Origin: Cryptomeria japonica
Taxonomy: Eukaryota; Streptophyta; Pinopsida; Cupressales; Cupressaceae
NCBI RefSeq assembly: GCF_030272615.1
Contig: NC_081409.1
Coordinates: 655,498,468 to 655,562,467 of the forward strand
Length of the DNA stretch: 64,000 bases
Reading direction: 5' to 3'
This document shows positions 50,601 to 61,052 of this stretch, piece by piece. The first letter of the stretch is position 1, and each line of letters opens with the position of its first letter. The notes beneath the pieces were generated by a model. The model saw nothing but the letters and a program-made list of their open reading frames with translations, searched no databases and was not told where the DNA came from. Made by a program: the position numbers and the translations under genes.

Positions 50601-51395
50601 TACTATAACATGTTCCCTTTTGATGCTTCTTTTACAACCCAAGCAATTTCACAAAATCAACTATTCACATATTAATGCACCTCAATTAAGGTAGAATTTA
50701 ATTACGTTACTCCTACAAAGAACATAGAGAATCCTTAATGTAAACATACAATTTTCCCTCTCAATAACCAGCATTAACTTTCAAACCAAAACCCTTTTAT
50801 AATCTAAGAACACATAAGTGTTATAAGGCTCACACAAGGGCTCAAGAAATCACAACCTTTCTCTTGCAATAAGAAAACCCAAATAAGAGATAATTACACA
50901 TATCAAAAACATTTCAAATTTCTAGAGAGAGAGAGGAGGTAGGGTCATAATCATTCAATTTTCTACATAATAAGAATTCAATTTCTACCACACTAGTCCT
51001 TCAAGCGAACGACACTAAGCTAGATCATACTCTTAACCATGCACATTTCGTACTTTTAGATTCAAGACAACACTAACCAACCCAAATGGATTAGTCAAAA
51101 GAGTACAATGAGTCAAAAAGGAAGGTACATATGACTCTCTTTCAAAATATGAGTAATCGTAGACCAAGACATCAATAAGCAAACAAGGCACATATAATCA
51201 CTCCGAAGCACCCACATCAAGAAGATGAAAATAGGGTGTGAACACACATGTTACACACAAGTTAGGGTCTGCTCAATCACAATCATACAACAAGGGGGGA
51301 CAAGCATACAACATAAGATTGATACACCTCACACAAACTAAGGGCACAAGCGAAACTAGAGATCCCAGTGTTACAACATGGGCTCTGATACCAAA
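47602..51395 (-). other. non-coding interior of the LARD-like element
   Basis: The polypurine tract (minus strand) is at 47602-47614 and the primer site at 51380-51393. Between them I found no gag, protease, integrase or reverse transcriptase motif on either strand. The ORFs at 49369-49653 and 49775-50020 are short and on the wrong strand. A local repeat of CGCATGGCA(A/G)TGT phrases occurs at 48890-49080. Confidence 0.7.
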
Positions 51396-51769
51396 TGTAA
51401 TGCCCCGATAGGAAACCCTGCAAGGATAAAGCTAGAATGTACAAATGGAGTGCAAATATTTTTTTTTTATATAAGACACAACATGATGAAACAATGAGTT
51501 ATCAAAATTTTAGATAACACAGCGGAAGACTAAACAAACCTAAGGAGTTTCCTAATGTGATTACATAACTTAACACCTAACTCAACTCGCGGCATTGATC
51601 CAATTAAGCAGGTTATCTTAATTACATGTTATTACATAAGACATGGATATAATTTGTTCAGTAATTTAAACTTGTAGATAATAGGGCGTGCTCATCCGTT
51701 ATGGCTGGAGATGAGTCTAACATGAGGAAATTTACCCATAGAAGTTAAAACATAGATAACATATGAATT

Positions 51770-52165
51770 CATCCATTAACGTTAAAATGTAGATATCTAG
51801 ATGAGTTCATCCAATTTAGTTAAAATATAGCTAATGAGATGAAGTTCATTTATTAAGGTTAAAATGTAAATAACCTAATGAGTTCATCCATTATAGTTAA
51901 AATTTAGCTAATAAGATGAAGTTCATTTCTTAAGGTTAAGATGTAAATAACCAAATGAGTTCATCCATTATAGTTGAAATGTAGCTAATAAGATGAAGTT
52001 TATTTATTAAGGTTAAGATGTGAATAACCAAATGAGTTCATCCATTATAGTTAATATGTAGCTACTAAGATGAAGTTCATTTATTTGGGTTAAAATATAA
52101 ACAACCATATGAGTTCATCCCTTGTAGTTAAAATGAAGCTAATAAGATGAAGTTCATCCAAATAA
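51770..52165. repeat. five tandem copies of the 77 bp unit in the 5' LTR
   Basis: This is the counterpart of the array at 42440-42835, with GAGTTCATCC repeats in the same order and number. Confidence 0.8.
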
Positions 52166-52340
52166 TTGTTATCCATTCATTATGTTCAATTGTACATTAA
52201 ACACATGCCATACATCTTGTTCCAAAACACACTATAATTTCATCATAACTAGTGAGATCTTTTCAAGCATACTTATTTTCATTAACGATAATAAAATGTA
52301 TTCATTCAGGATCCAATTTACTGCATTTAAGAGATGTTTG

Positions 52341-53121
52341 TGTGTATGGTGAAAATGGATAACAATAATAACAATATTGAAAGGCTAAATGAATTCAACC
52401 ACCAAACCCTAGCCTAACAATCAACAAAGATCCACCATAACATATGAAGATTACCTAAGACAATGCAAATCAAATGAAATCACAAAGATTATACCATCAC
52501 ATGTCCAATAGGGTTTTGATCTCCATTCTTCCTATCTCCATTGATCTTGCTTGATATATTTGCTCTCAGATTTTATGTGCACAAGAGCTCAACAAAGAAC
52601 GGAATGTGGTTGCAAGTAGGATCGTAATGTAGTCAAGTCCTCCAAATTGTCGATTAGGATGAGTGATTAGGGTTTGATAATGAAGGAAGCATCTCCTTAT
52701 ATAGAAGACACTATATGAAATGGAGGGATAAGATTGAGAGGTGTAAAAGGAGGTCGGCTATGATTAGAGGGTAGGTAAAAGAAATAATAAAATAATGAAA
52801 TGGGTAGGTAGTGTATGAATTAAGAGATGAATGACATGTGTCATAGGTAGAAAAGGCTAATGAATTAATTAAATAAATAAAGATTTATTTAATTAATAGA
52901 AGAAGTAGGATAATTAAATAAATAAGAATATTTATTTAATTTAGGAAAAGGATAATTTAAATAAATAAATGTATTTATTTAAATGAGAAATAAGGCTAGA
53001 AGAGGATAAATGAATTAATTAAATAAATAAAGATTTATTTAATTAATAGAAGAATTAAGCTTAGATAATTAAATAAATAAAATATTTATTTAATTAGACT
53101 AGACAATTTTAGGTGTCTACA
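52341..53121 (-). mobile_element. 0.8 kb solo LTR nested in the 5' LTR, with five AT hairpins
   Basis: The segment runs TGTGTATGGTG...AGGTGTCTACA and is flanked by GTTTG on both sides (52336-52340 and 53122-53126). On the minus strand it starts TGTAGACACCTAAAA, like the solo LTR at 42996-44112. Five successive AT-rich palindromes of about 30 bases lie at 52862-53096, each pairing TTAAATAAATA with TATTTATTTAA across a short loop. No internal genes. Confidence 0.85.
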
Positions 53122-54539
53122 GTTTGCATACATGCATTTACGATAAAACTCATCTATTCCACTTATACATTCTATCAAAATGTCATCCATACATGCTAAT
53201 ACTAAAACATGAAACATAAGAACAAGAGCAACACATAACACCAAATTGATATTGGAGTTCACCCCTAAGGGCTACATCTCCGAGTCTGCTCAACTACAAG
53301 ACCCCTCTAATCATTTAAATAATTTAAGGGTACATAAGTTTCACATTATTTACATTCCTGCCATCAAGGCAATCATACCAATAAACAACTGACCATATCG
53401 GTCAATAAATATATAATAGATACCTGAATAGGAAAGGATCCACTAAAATTAATAGAAGAAAATACGAGGTCCATTTCCCGACGGTACTCTAACTAGAGAC
53501 CTGACCCACTATGGCCAACCTCAAATCAACACTCGGCACCCACATAAAGGGCAAGTCCAGTTATAATACCATCACAAGTCAACAGCCACACTAGAGACCG
53601 AAGGCATAAACAGGTACTCCAAATCAAACAAACGACGGGGTACCAACAAACATATCAAGGCCTTGCTATTACTTAAGCAAAAGCGAATACAGAAATTAAA
53701 CTTGCAATATTACCATTTGTCTATTTCATAATACCGAGGAAGAATATAACTAAACCATTTATTTTACTAAATGAAGATATCAATAACTTGCCAATTTTCC
53801 AATCGATGCATTATTAAATTTCTAATAATTCTAATAGCATATCATTTAAGTTTTCAAAATAGCCAATGATGAACAATTCTTTTTTTTTAATTACTTGTAT
53901 CTTCTAGTATTCCGTTTCCAAAGTTCTCAGATGACCTATATCATTCAAATAAAATAAAAAATTGCTTGAATAATGTATTATTTAAAAATCGCCAAATAAT
54001 AAACTTATCTTGTTTCCAAAAAGAAACTCTACAATAAAAAGTGTTATTCTATCTAACCCCAAAAGATACTTCCTCATTAAGACTGATACTCCAATTAAAT
54101 ATTAATCATTATATATTTAAAATCCCCTCGATAATTAAATATAAATAATTAATAATTTAATAGTACACAATTTCAAATTAAATATTATTATATATATATA
54201 TATATAAATAATAATTTAATATGTAATTATTAATTAATCTATAATTATTTATCTTCATTAATAACATATATATTAATAATATTTAATTTCTAATTAAAAA
54301 CTATATATAAAAAAAACTTTAAATTTAATATTTATATATATATATATATATTTAAATTAAAAAAATAAAAAAGAGGGGAGGGTAGCTGCGAGGCCCACCT
54401 CCCATCCATGGGAGTGGGGGCGATCGTGCCCTAACAGTGGGACTGCGGCCGCCGCAGTGGATGCAGGTCCCTCAGCGTCCACACAATGGATGCAGGGAAG
54501 CCTACAGCCACCGCAGGGTCACAGGACCCTGCGGCCACA

Positions 54540-54876
54540 AAGTCACGGGATAATGAAGACTGACTCGGGAAATGAATGCGAGGCTAGGGTAGGCTATAAG
54601 ATAGACCACGGGGGAAAATACATCCTCATTGTCATCTACACCGTCACGAGATCAAAGTGCAGAGCGAGAAAAGAACAGAAGCAGTCAGCAGCGATGGCTT
54701 TCGTGCATAGATTCGACCGTGTTCGCCGATTTCAGAGGCCAGCAGAGGCAGGAGAGCCAGTAGGTACCACCAAGCCTCCTCGTATTTTGACACATTTATT
54801 TTTTTCATTAATGCATGCTAGTTAGAGCAATAAATGCGCTTAGGAATAGGGTACAAAAAAGTTTGAAAACGTGCAA
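54540..54876 (+). promoter_or_regulatory. possible upstream region of the antisense mobile-domain ORF
   Basis: The sequence changes abruptly after the LTR truncation. GGCTATAAGATAG at 54593-54605 resembles a TATA box. A short ORF from 54694 (MAFVHRFDRVRRFQRPAEAG) is in keeping with a small first exon or leader ORF, with GTACC downstream near 54762 as a weak donor candidate. This is inference only. The gypsy element's 3' LTR would be expected in this direction but was not recognised. Confidence 0.3.
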
Positions 54877-54879
54877 CCG

Positions 54880-55148
54880 CGTCTGCGACGGTGCCAGGCG
54901 CGTCTGTGTCCGACAGGCGCATCTGTGTCGGTGCCAGGCACGTTTGTGTCTGGAACCGCGTTTGCATCAAATGCGAGCGCGTCTGCGAAGCGTAGGGGCG
55001 TCTGCGATGCTCAGGGGCGTCTGCGTAGTAAAGTCGCGTTTGTGCACAGCTTAGGCACGTCTATGTCATACAGGCGTGTCTATGTTTTTCAGGCACGCTT
55101 GTGCAGTCTGTAGGCGCGTTTGTGTCAGTCAAGCACATTTGCGTTGAA
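54880..55148. repeat. GC-rich minisatellite, about twelve short units
   Basis: The motif GGCGCGTCTGTGT and variants (GGCACGTTTGTGT, GGGGCGTCTGCG, GGCGTGTCTATGT) recur about every 18-26 bases. Units differ mainly by C/T and G/A changes. The arginine/cysteine-rich ORFs in the three plus frames are products of the repeat and not accepted as genes. Confidence 0.85.
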
Positions 55149-55276
55149 AAAATGCAAGTTTTGGTCTTCAAGGTCAAATCGACAGTTCTGTGATGAACAT
55201 ACGCTGTCGATTGGATAAGCTGCTGAGAGGATACACTCAAGCAGGTCCGCTAGGAAGACTAGGATAGATCAAGGCA

Positions 55277-55550
55277 CTTTGTGATGAACAGTGAGTACCA
55301 AGATAGAGTACTTTGTGATGAACAGTGAGTACCCAAAGTATGAGCAACACTTTGTGATGAACAGGGAGTGCAAATGTGAGTAACACTTTGTGATGAACAG
55401 TGAGTGTCACCCACGTAGTACTTTGTGATGAACAAGGAGCACTACTAGGATAGAAGCAACACTTTGTGATGAACAGTGAGTGTCACTAGGATAGATAACC
55501 ATATGCATTTAGATAAAGAAGTAGCATTTTGTGATAAACAGTGAATGCCA
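55277..55550. repeat. seven-copy tandem array of CTTTGTGATGAACAGTGAGT
   Basis: Units begin near 55277, 55311, 55350, 55386, 55421, 55462 and 55526, spaced 34-64 bases. The 20-base core is almost invariant while the spacers (GTACC, GTGTCACC, AGGATAGA) vary. A partial unit, CTGTGATGAACA, lies near 55188. The array ends about 50 bases before the mobile-domain ORF. Confidence 0.88.
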
Positions 55551-55596
55551 CCATGACTGACATGATTGATTTGCTTGACTGGAGGAGTACTTGCCT

Positions 55597-57534
55597 ATGT
55601 TGGAGTCACGGGAGAGATTCCCTTCGACACAGAGATTGCGACCAGAGCTATCATTTCAGGATAGAGCTGCCATCGAGGAGATGGGCTTGAGACATATATT
55701 GTATGTGCCTGAGTTTCGGGCAAACATGGGTTTGCTGACTGCACTTGCTGAGAGATGGCATTCTGAGACATGCACTTTCCATTTGCCAATGGGTGAGATG
55801 ACAGTCACCCTTGAGGATGTCTATAGGATTCTGCGGATACCGATTGATGGAGAGTTGATTCCATATGATCGTGACAGAGATAGGGAGGCATTGAGACGGG
55901 TGTTCCAGGATCCCGGACTAGAGATGAGGGCAGGACACGTGGCATGGGACACTATGACCGCCACAGGGTTAGCATTGCCGACCGTGATCGAAGGAGCAAT
56001 CAGTGGATTTCTATGCCCAGACAGGGCAACATGGGGATTGGTTGTGGGCTAGGGGGGAGCACTGGAGACACTGATGACAGATCACACCAGATATGCCTGG
56101 GGACCTTGTGTATTGGCCCACCTGTACTATGAGCTTCACCAATTTGTATACCATGGGTCAGTGGGATTGGGCTGCGGGGTGACACTACTGCAGGTTTGGG
56201 CCTATGAACATCTACCAGTGACGAGGCCAATACACTTCTGAGGCAGGGGACATGGACATAGTTTTGTTCACTTATACGACATGATCACCTCGCAGCCGCG
56301 GATTGGTAGGTTGGAGCATTGGCGGCGAGTGCTGGATGATATTGATGCGGTCATCTGGAGACCGTATCTAGGATGTGAGGAGTGGGAGGATGACGTCGTG
56401 GAGCTGCCATACACCTTCCGGAGCAGGTATCTAATTGGGCAGATGCCCTATGTTTTAGAGAGGCAGCTTGTGGACAGGGTATGCAGGCAGTATGGCAGGA
56501 TCCAGAGGATGCCACGAGGCTCGGGTATGTATGCCCGTACAGTTAGGGATCAGGTGCAGTTTGGGCCTTTATTGTCATATGATCAGGCGGTCACTCAGCT
56601 GGTCGAGATGGTACCCCTACCCTGGGATATGTGGCCAGAGGTCGACGATGCCAGGATGGATGCTGAGTATTCAGCATATTGGGCGGAGCATCCATTCCCA
56701 CAACTGACAGATCCAGGGGAGCTGGTGGAGGGAGATGGAGGAGGAGATGAGGATGATGATGGCGGAGGTGATGGGGGGAGAGGTCGACGGAGACGGAGGG
56801 GAGTAGTTGGGGAGAGGAGGATTGCACCTCGGAGAGAGGGTGGAGAGGAGCAGCAGGCTCGGGTGGTGAGGGGTCACGGTGGCTTACCCCTACAGGTACC
56901 AGCAGCACAAGGTCCTAGGCAGAGACAGGGACAGAGACAGGTACAAGGACAGGTGCAGGGACAGAGACAGGTGCATGTACAGGCACCAGCATAGGTACAG
57001 GGGCAGGCACTCGCTGAGGGAGAGCCACAGGCAGTGGCAGAGGGTGGGGATCCAGAGGAGGATGAGCTGATTGAGCTCAGGGAGATCTGCCAGGGTCAGG
57101 CAGATGAGATACAGGAGCTGGAGCGGGAGAGAGACCGACTCAGGACGAGGCTCAGGGATACTGAGCGGGAGAGACACCAGGCAATTCAGCGCTACACAGA
57201 GGCTGAGACAGCGCTGAGGGTAGGGAGGCAGGCGGCGGAGGACACAGGGGCAGGCTACGCATATGTCCTACGGGCTGGAGAGGAGATAGGGTACTAGAGG
57301 GACCTCTACTACGGTGCAGTGCCAGCAGATCAATGGGCGAGGAGCTTCCATAGACCATCACGTACAGCGACAGCTACGGGAGGGAGTCGAAGGAGGCATG
57401 CATCGAGTGGTGGGGTCATGGGTCCTCCACCACCACCAGATAAAGGAGATAGGCAGGGTGATCCTGGGGCGGGTCCCTCAAGGGCTCAGATTCCACCGAG
57501 GCGAGGCGGCTCCGAGGGAGGGAGTTCATCATAG
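55597..57534 (+). pseudogene. plant mobile domain (PMD) protein, antisense to the gypsy element
   Basis: One plus-strand frame runs from the ATG at 55597 to the stop at 57534. It is interrupted only by stops at 56050, 56239, 56992 and 57295 and has no frameshift. Residues encoded at 55680-56240 carry the PMD signature: ERWHSETCTFHLPMGEMTVT, LEDVYRILRIPIDGELI, and past the first stop ELHQFVYHGSVGLGCGVTLL and WAYEHLPVTRP. The C-terminal half has an acidic/glycine run, an arginine-rich run, a glutamine-rich repeat (GQRQVQGQ), a coiled coil (ELERERDRLRTRLRDTERER) and a proline/arginine tail. PMD proteins occur as host genes (MAIN/MAIL family) and as passengers of mobile elements. Antisense PMD ORFs beyond integrase are known in Tat-lineage gypsy elements, and this position fits. 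The stops suggest decay by C-to-T change (for example CGA to TGA at 56239). Confidence 0.8.
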
Positions 57535-59231
57535 CCTTAGAGGGCTCCCATTATATCAGTTTTGTACCATTATTTTGTATTGTAGACACCTGCGGGTGCT
57601 TTTGTAGCCATATGATTTTTTTGACATCATTGTATCATGACACTTTATATATATATGAGATGATTCATCTTTGCGGCAGCTATATGCATGTGTACCTATG
57701 TGATGAGATGTTTTAATGATGTATGTTTCTATGTGATGCTTATGATATGGATGCAAATATGTATATGATGCAATGCAATATTTATTTTCTTTTATGTTTT
57801 ATATATGTATGCATGATGCAAATGTGAATGTAAGTAATGCAGATGAATATGATAATGCAAATGTAAATTGTGCTAACAAGTGTTGTGTGCAGGATGTGAT
57901 GCAATTGTGATATCTATACGTATGTATTAAATGCTTATATGTGGTAATGTAGGTGCAACTACATGAAATGCCAATGTTTTTGGTGTGTCATTATACTCAG
58001 TCATGTCATAGCAGGCTACGCAGACTCGAGAAGGATGATGGAAGTCAATCAAGAAAGGGGGATAGAAGATAGAAGATATGAAAGTGAAAGAGCTTCTTGT
58101 ACGTTATCATCATTGAGCTTTATTATGGCAAGTAGGTTATGACAATCGAGGCATATGTTCGACCCAGAAAGTCATTGTACCTGTTTGCATGGAGATAAGA
58201 TAGTCACAAACAAGGAATGCCCTAGTTCATACTAGACTCACAGTGTCCTCATATCCTTGGACAAGTCAGAGCATTACTAAGAGACAATCCACAGATAGCA
58301 AATACAAATAGGTGACGATACCCCATCCTCGCCTTTCTAGTCAAACACATCCTGGAGATAGAATCTCTAGTCAAAGACATCACGGAAAAGCTAAAAGACA
58401 TGTCACCAAAAAAGATGAAATCAAAAGAAAACCAAGACTCGACACCAACATCCACTGTAGTCCTCAAGTTTAGTGTCTCTTGTCACTTGTATAAGTCTTA
58501 TTTGATTGTGGTCACAATGTTTACTTTCACAGAAAGGATAGATAGCACTAAACCATAATGTTGTCTGAGTCTATTGAAATATTTGATTTGTTGAAGCCCA
58601 TTGTTGCTACTGTGTCTCATCTGAAACTGACTGAATCCATGAAACTGATACTTTATTGCGGAGAAGATGAAACTTTATTGCGGATCTGTGATGCAAATGT
58701 TGCTTTATTGCGGATTGTGCGCGAATAGACTGAAGAAAGCTGGAAGAAACTTTACTCCTTGAAACATGTGATGTTCTCAGTTCCACACCCCTCACTAGAC
58801 GTAGGATTTTGCCTTAGCCACAAATAGGATCTGATTTATTATGGATGGAAAGGGATGTGAAAAGGGAGGTTTATTATGAATGGCTAACCAATCTTAGGTA
58901 GATCAATAACAAGCCATGATGGGACTGGGTAAGTTTATTATGAATGAATAGGTTGTGAGTGTGTGCAAAGTGAAAGGATGAAAGTGAATCCTGAAGGAGG
59001 GAGGAGCAATGTCTCTACACATGGCGTTGGTGACCCATTTTTCACCATGGTACTTGCTCAGGGTGCCACCAAAGTGGTTTTCACCGTTGGACAAAATTAT
59101 TTCTCTTTACTTTTTTTGATTTTTCAATGTTTTTTGTGTCACAAGGTGCCTGTTTGCCAGGTTTTCACCAAGTAACAATTTTTTTTGTTTTATAATTTTT
59201 TATTTTTTTTGAATTAGGATATTCTGAAGAG
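57535..59231. other. non-coding spacer between the antisense ORF and integrase
   Basis: No gene was accepted. TTTATTGCGGA occurs three times at 58652-58715 and GTTTATTATGAATG-like phrases three times at 58837-58945. T-rich sequence precedes the integrase end. Reading ATGATGCAA/TGATGCAATG words at 57720-57910 suggests local slippage repeats. Confidence 0.5.
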
Positions 59232-60644
59232 CTATGTGTAGAACCTGCGAAGGTGCATTTTGTTGATAGGATCCTCCAAAGGTTCACCTTCTGTCGTTGA
59301 GAGCTGATATGCCCCAGATCCATATGCTGTTGTGATGATGTAAGGACCAAGCCAGTTTGGTTCGAACTTGCCCTTCTTCTCTCTGTCTTGCTGATTCTTG
59401 GGGTTTTCTCTGAGAACCAAGTCACCTACCTCAAATGTGCAAGGCTTGACCTTGTGGTTGTAGCTGCGACTCATTCGTTGTTGGTAAGCCTTGAGATGAT
59501 TAAAAGTAGTTTGTCTCCGTTCATCCAGCAGTTCTAGTTCTTGTAAGCGAGAGACCCTGTAGTCTTCATCAGCGATGATGTTTTGCAAAGAGACCCGTAA
59601 AGAAGGTAACTTGACCTCAATGGGCAAGATGGCTTCAGAACCGTAGACTAGTGAATAGGGTGTAGTTCTTGTAGGTGTGCGGACACTTGTGCGGTAGGCC
59701 CAAAGTGCAGGATTGAGTTGGATATGCCAATTACGGCCAGCATCATCGACTGTCTTCTTGAGGATTTTAAGAATTGTTTTATTAGACGCCTCAGCTTGGC
59801 CATTACCTTGGGGGTAATATGGTGTGGAGAAATGATGGGAAATATGGAAGCGGTCACAAAGTTCATGAACATCCTGATTTTTGAAGGGACGCCTGTTATC
59901 AGTAATAATGGAAACAGGAATACCATATCGGCATATGATATAGTTAAGGATGAAGGTAGCAATCTGTTTTCTAGTGACTTGTGTGAGAGGTACGGCTTCA
60001 ATCCATTTTGCGAAGTACTCTGTGGCTATGATAATGAATTTATGACCATTGGAAGAAGGAGGGTGAATCTTGCCTATGAGATCGAGTCCCCACTGACAAA
60101 AGGGCCAAGGAGACACAAGTGGTTGTAATTCTTGTGCTGGCGCATGTATGAGGTCTCCATGAATTTGACATTGCTTACATTTCTTGACAAACTGATATGA
60201 GTCTTTTTCCATATTGGGCTAGTAATATCCAGTCCTAATGAGTTTCTTGGCCAAGGTAGGACCACTAGCATGTGGACCACATATCCCTTCATGCACTTCA
60301 CGTAACGCAATCTGAGCTTCGTCACTTTCTAAACATCTAAGAAGAGTGCCATCTAGACCTCATCGGTATAGGATATCAGCTAAAATGACATATCGAGAGG
60401 AATGGCAAATGAAGGTGCGACGTTGGTTATTTGATAGATCGGGAGGTAAAGTATGGTCATGTAGGTATGTGAAAATGGAACCATATAACTGGGATTCGGG
60501 ACCAACAACACATATCATTTCAGTAGGAGTAATCTCATATGAAGGAACCAAAAGGTTATCCACCAAGAACTCATAGCAGGTCTCATTTTGAGGTAGATCA
60601 ATCAGTGAGGCAATTGTAGCCATGGCATCTGCGGCACGATTCTG

Positions 60645-61052
60645 CTATCTTGGTATCTGTTCAAAATCTATCTTTATGAACTGTTGTTTCAAATCGTCCA
60701 CCATTTGCTTGTAAGGCAGTAATTTTTCATCTTTTGTTTGGTAATCATCAGTTGCTTGACGGATGACAAGTTGGGAATCCCCAAAAACATGAAGTTCCTG
60801 GATCTTCCACTGAACTGCAATTCGTAATCCTGTTGTTAATGCCTCATATTCTGCTATATTGTTAGTGCAAGGAAATGATAAGCGGTATGATTTTGGTATA
60901 GAATCGCCTTGAGGAGTTATAAAGAGAATACCAGCTCCTGCCCCATGCTGTGTGTATGAGCCGTCAAAATACAGTTGCCATGGCTTTGCATATGATATTG
61001 TTAAAATGGATTCATCTGGAAATTCTGAATTTAGAGGAACATCATCAATCAT
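60645..61052 (-). pseudogene. second (archaeal-type) RNase H domain of the gypsy polyprotein
   Basis: This 135-codon open piece contains WQLYFDGSYTQHGAGAGILF, CTNNIAEYEALTTGL and LHVFGDSQLVIRQ. The expected acidic residues D, E and D are present in those motifs. The first RNase H just upstream has serine in place of the usual aspartate, in keeping with the idea that the acquired domain took over in Tat elements. It is flanked by stops at 61083 and 60643, both one change from a sense codon. Confidence 0.85.

Larger units (their letters stand above)
42067..54539 (-). mobile_element. LARD-like element with 5.5 kb LTR and non-coding interior, 5' LTR truncated
   Basis: The 3' LTR is 42067-47601, the interior 47602-51395 and the partial 5' LTR 51396-54539. 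On the minus strand a primer site (TGGTATCAGAGCC) adjoins the 5' LTR, and a purine tract of at least nine G residues then AGAA adjoins the 3' LTR. The LTR has TGTAGTGCCCC...GGGGCATTACA ends. The interior of about 3.8 kb holds no recognisable gag or pol. Long LTRs with a roughly 3.5 kb non-coding interior match the large retrotransposon derivative (LARD) class of non-autonomous elements. It inserted in the protease of the second copia element, after GTTCA. The far end is lost at 54539, where unrelated sequence begins. Each LTR carries a nested solo LTR. Confidence 0.8.
51396..54539 (-). repeat. 5' LTR of the LARD-like element, truncated
   Basis: It starts TGTAATGCCCCGATAGG and is collinear with 42067-45567 apart from the two solo LTRs. 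About 12 differences in a 156-base sample (42251-42406 against its partner) suggest about 7-8% divergence, many at C/T or G/A positions. Homology stops at GGCCACA (54539). The remaining 2 kb, including the true outer end and flanking target bases, is absent. Confidence 0.8.

Noticed and set aside
54457-54825. A 122-codon ORF crossing the LTR truncation
   Set aside because: The first third is LTR sequence and the rest is unrelated DNA, so it is a chimera of the junction rather than a gene.
54815-55113. Overlapping arginine/cysteine-rich plus-strand ORFs
   Set aside because: They are produced by the GC-rich minisatellite. All three frames read similarly and there is no start context or domain.
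56591-57361. Minus-strand proline/leucine-rich ORFs opposite the PMD ORF
   Set aside because: They are shadows of the acidic, arginine-rich and glutamine-rich codons of the plus-strand PMD frame.
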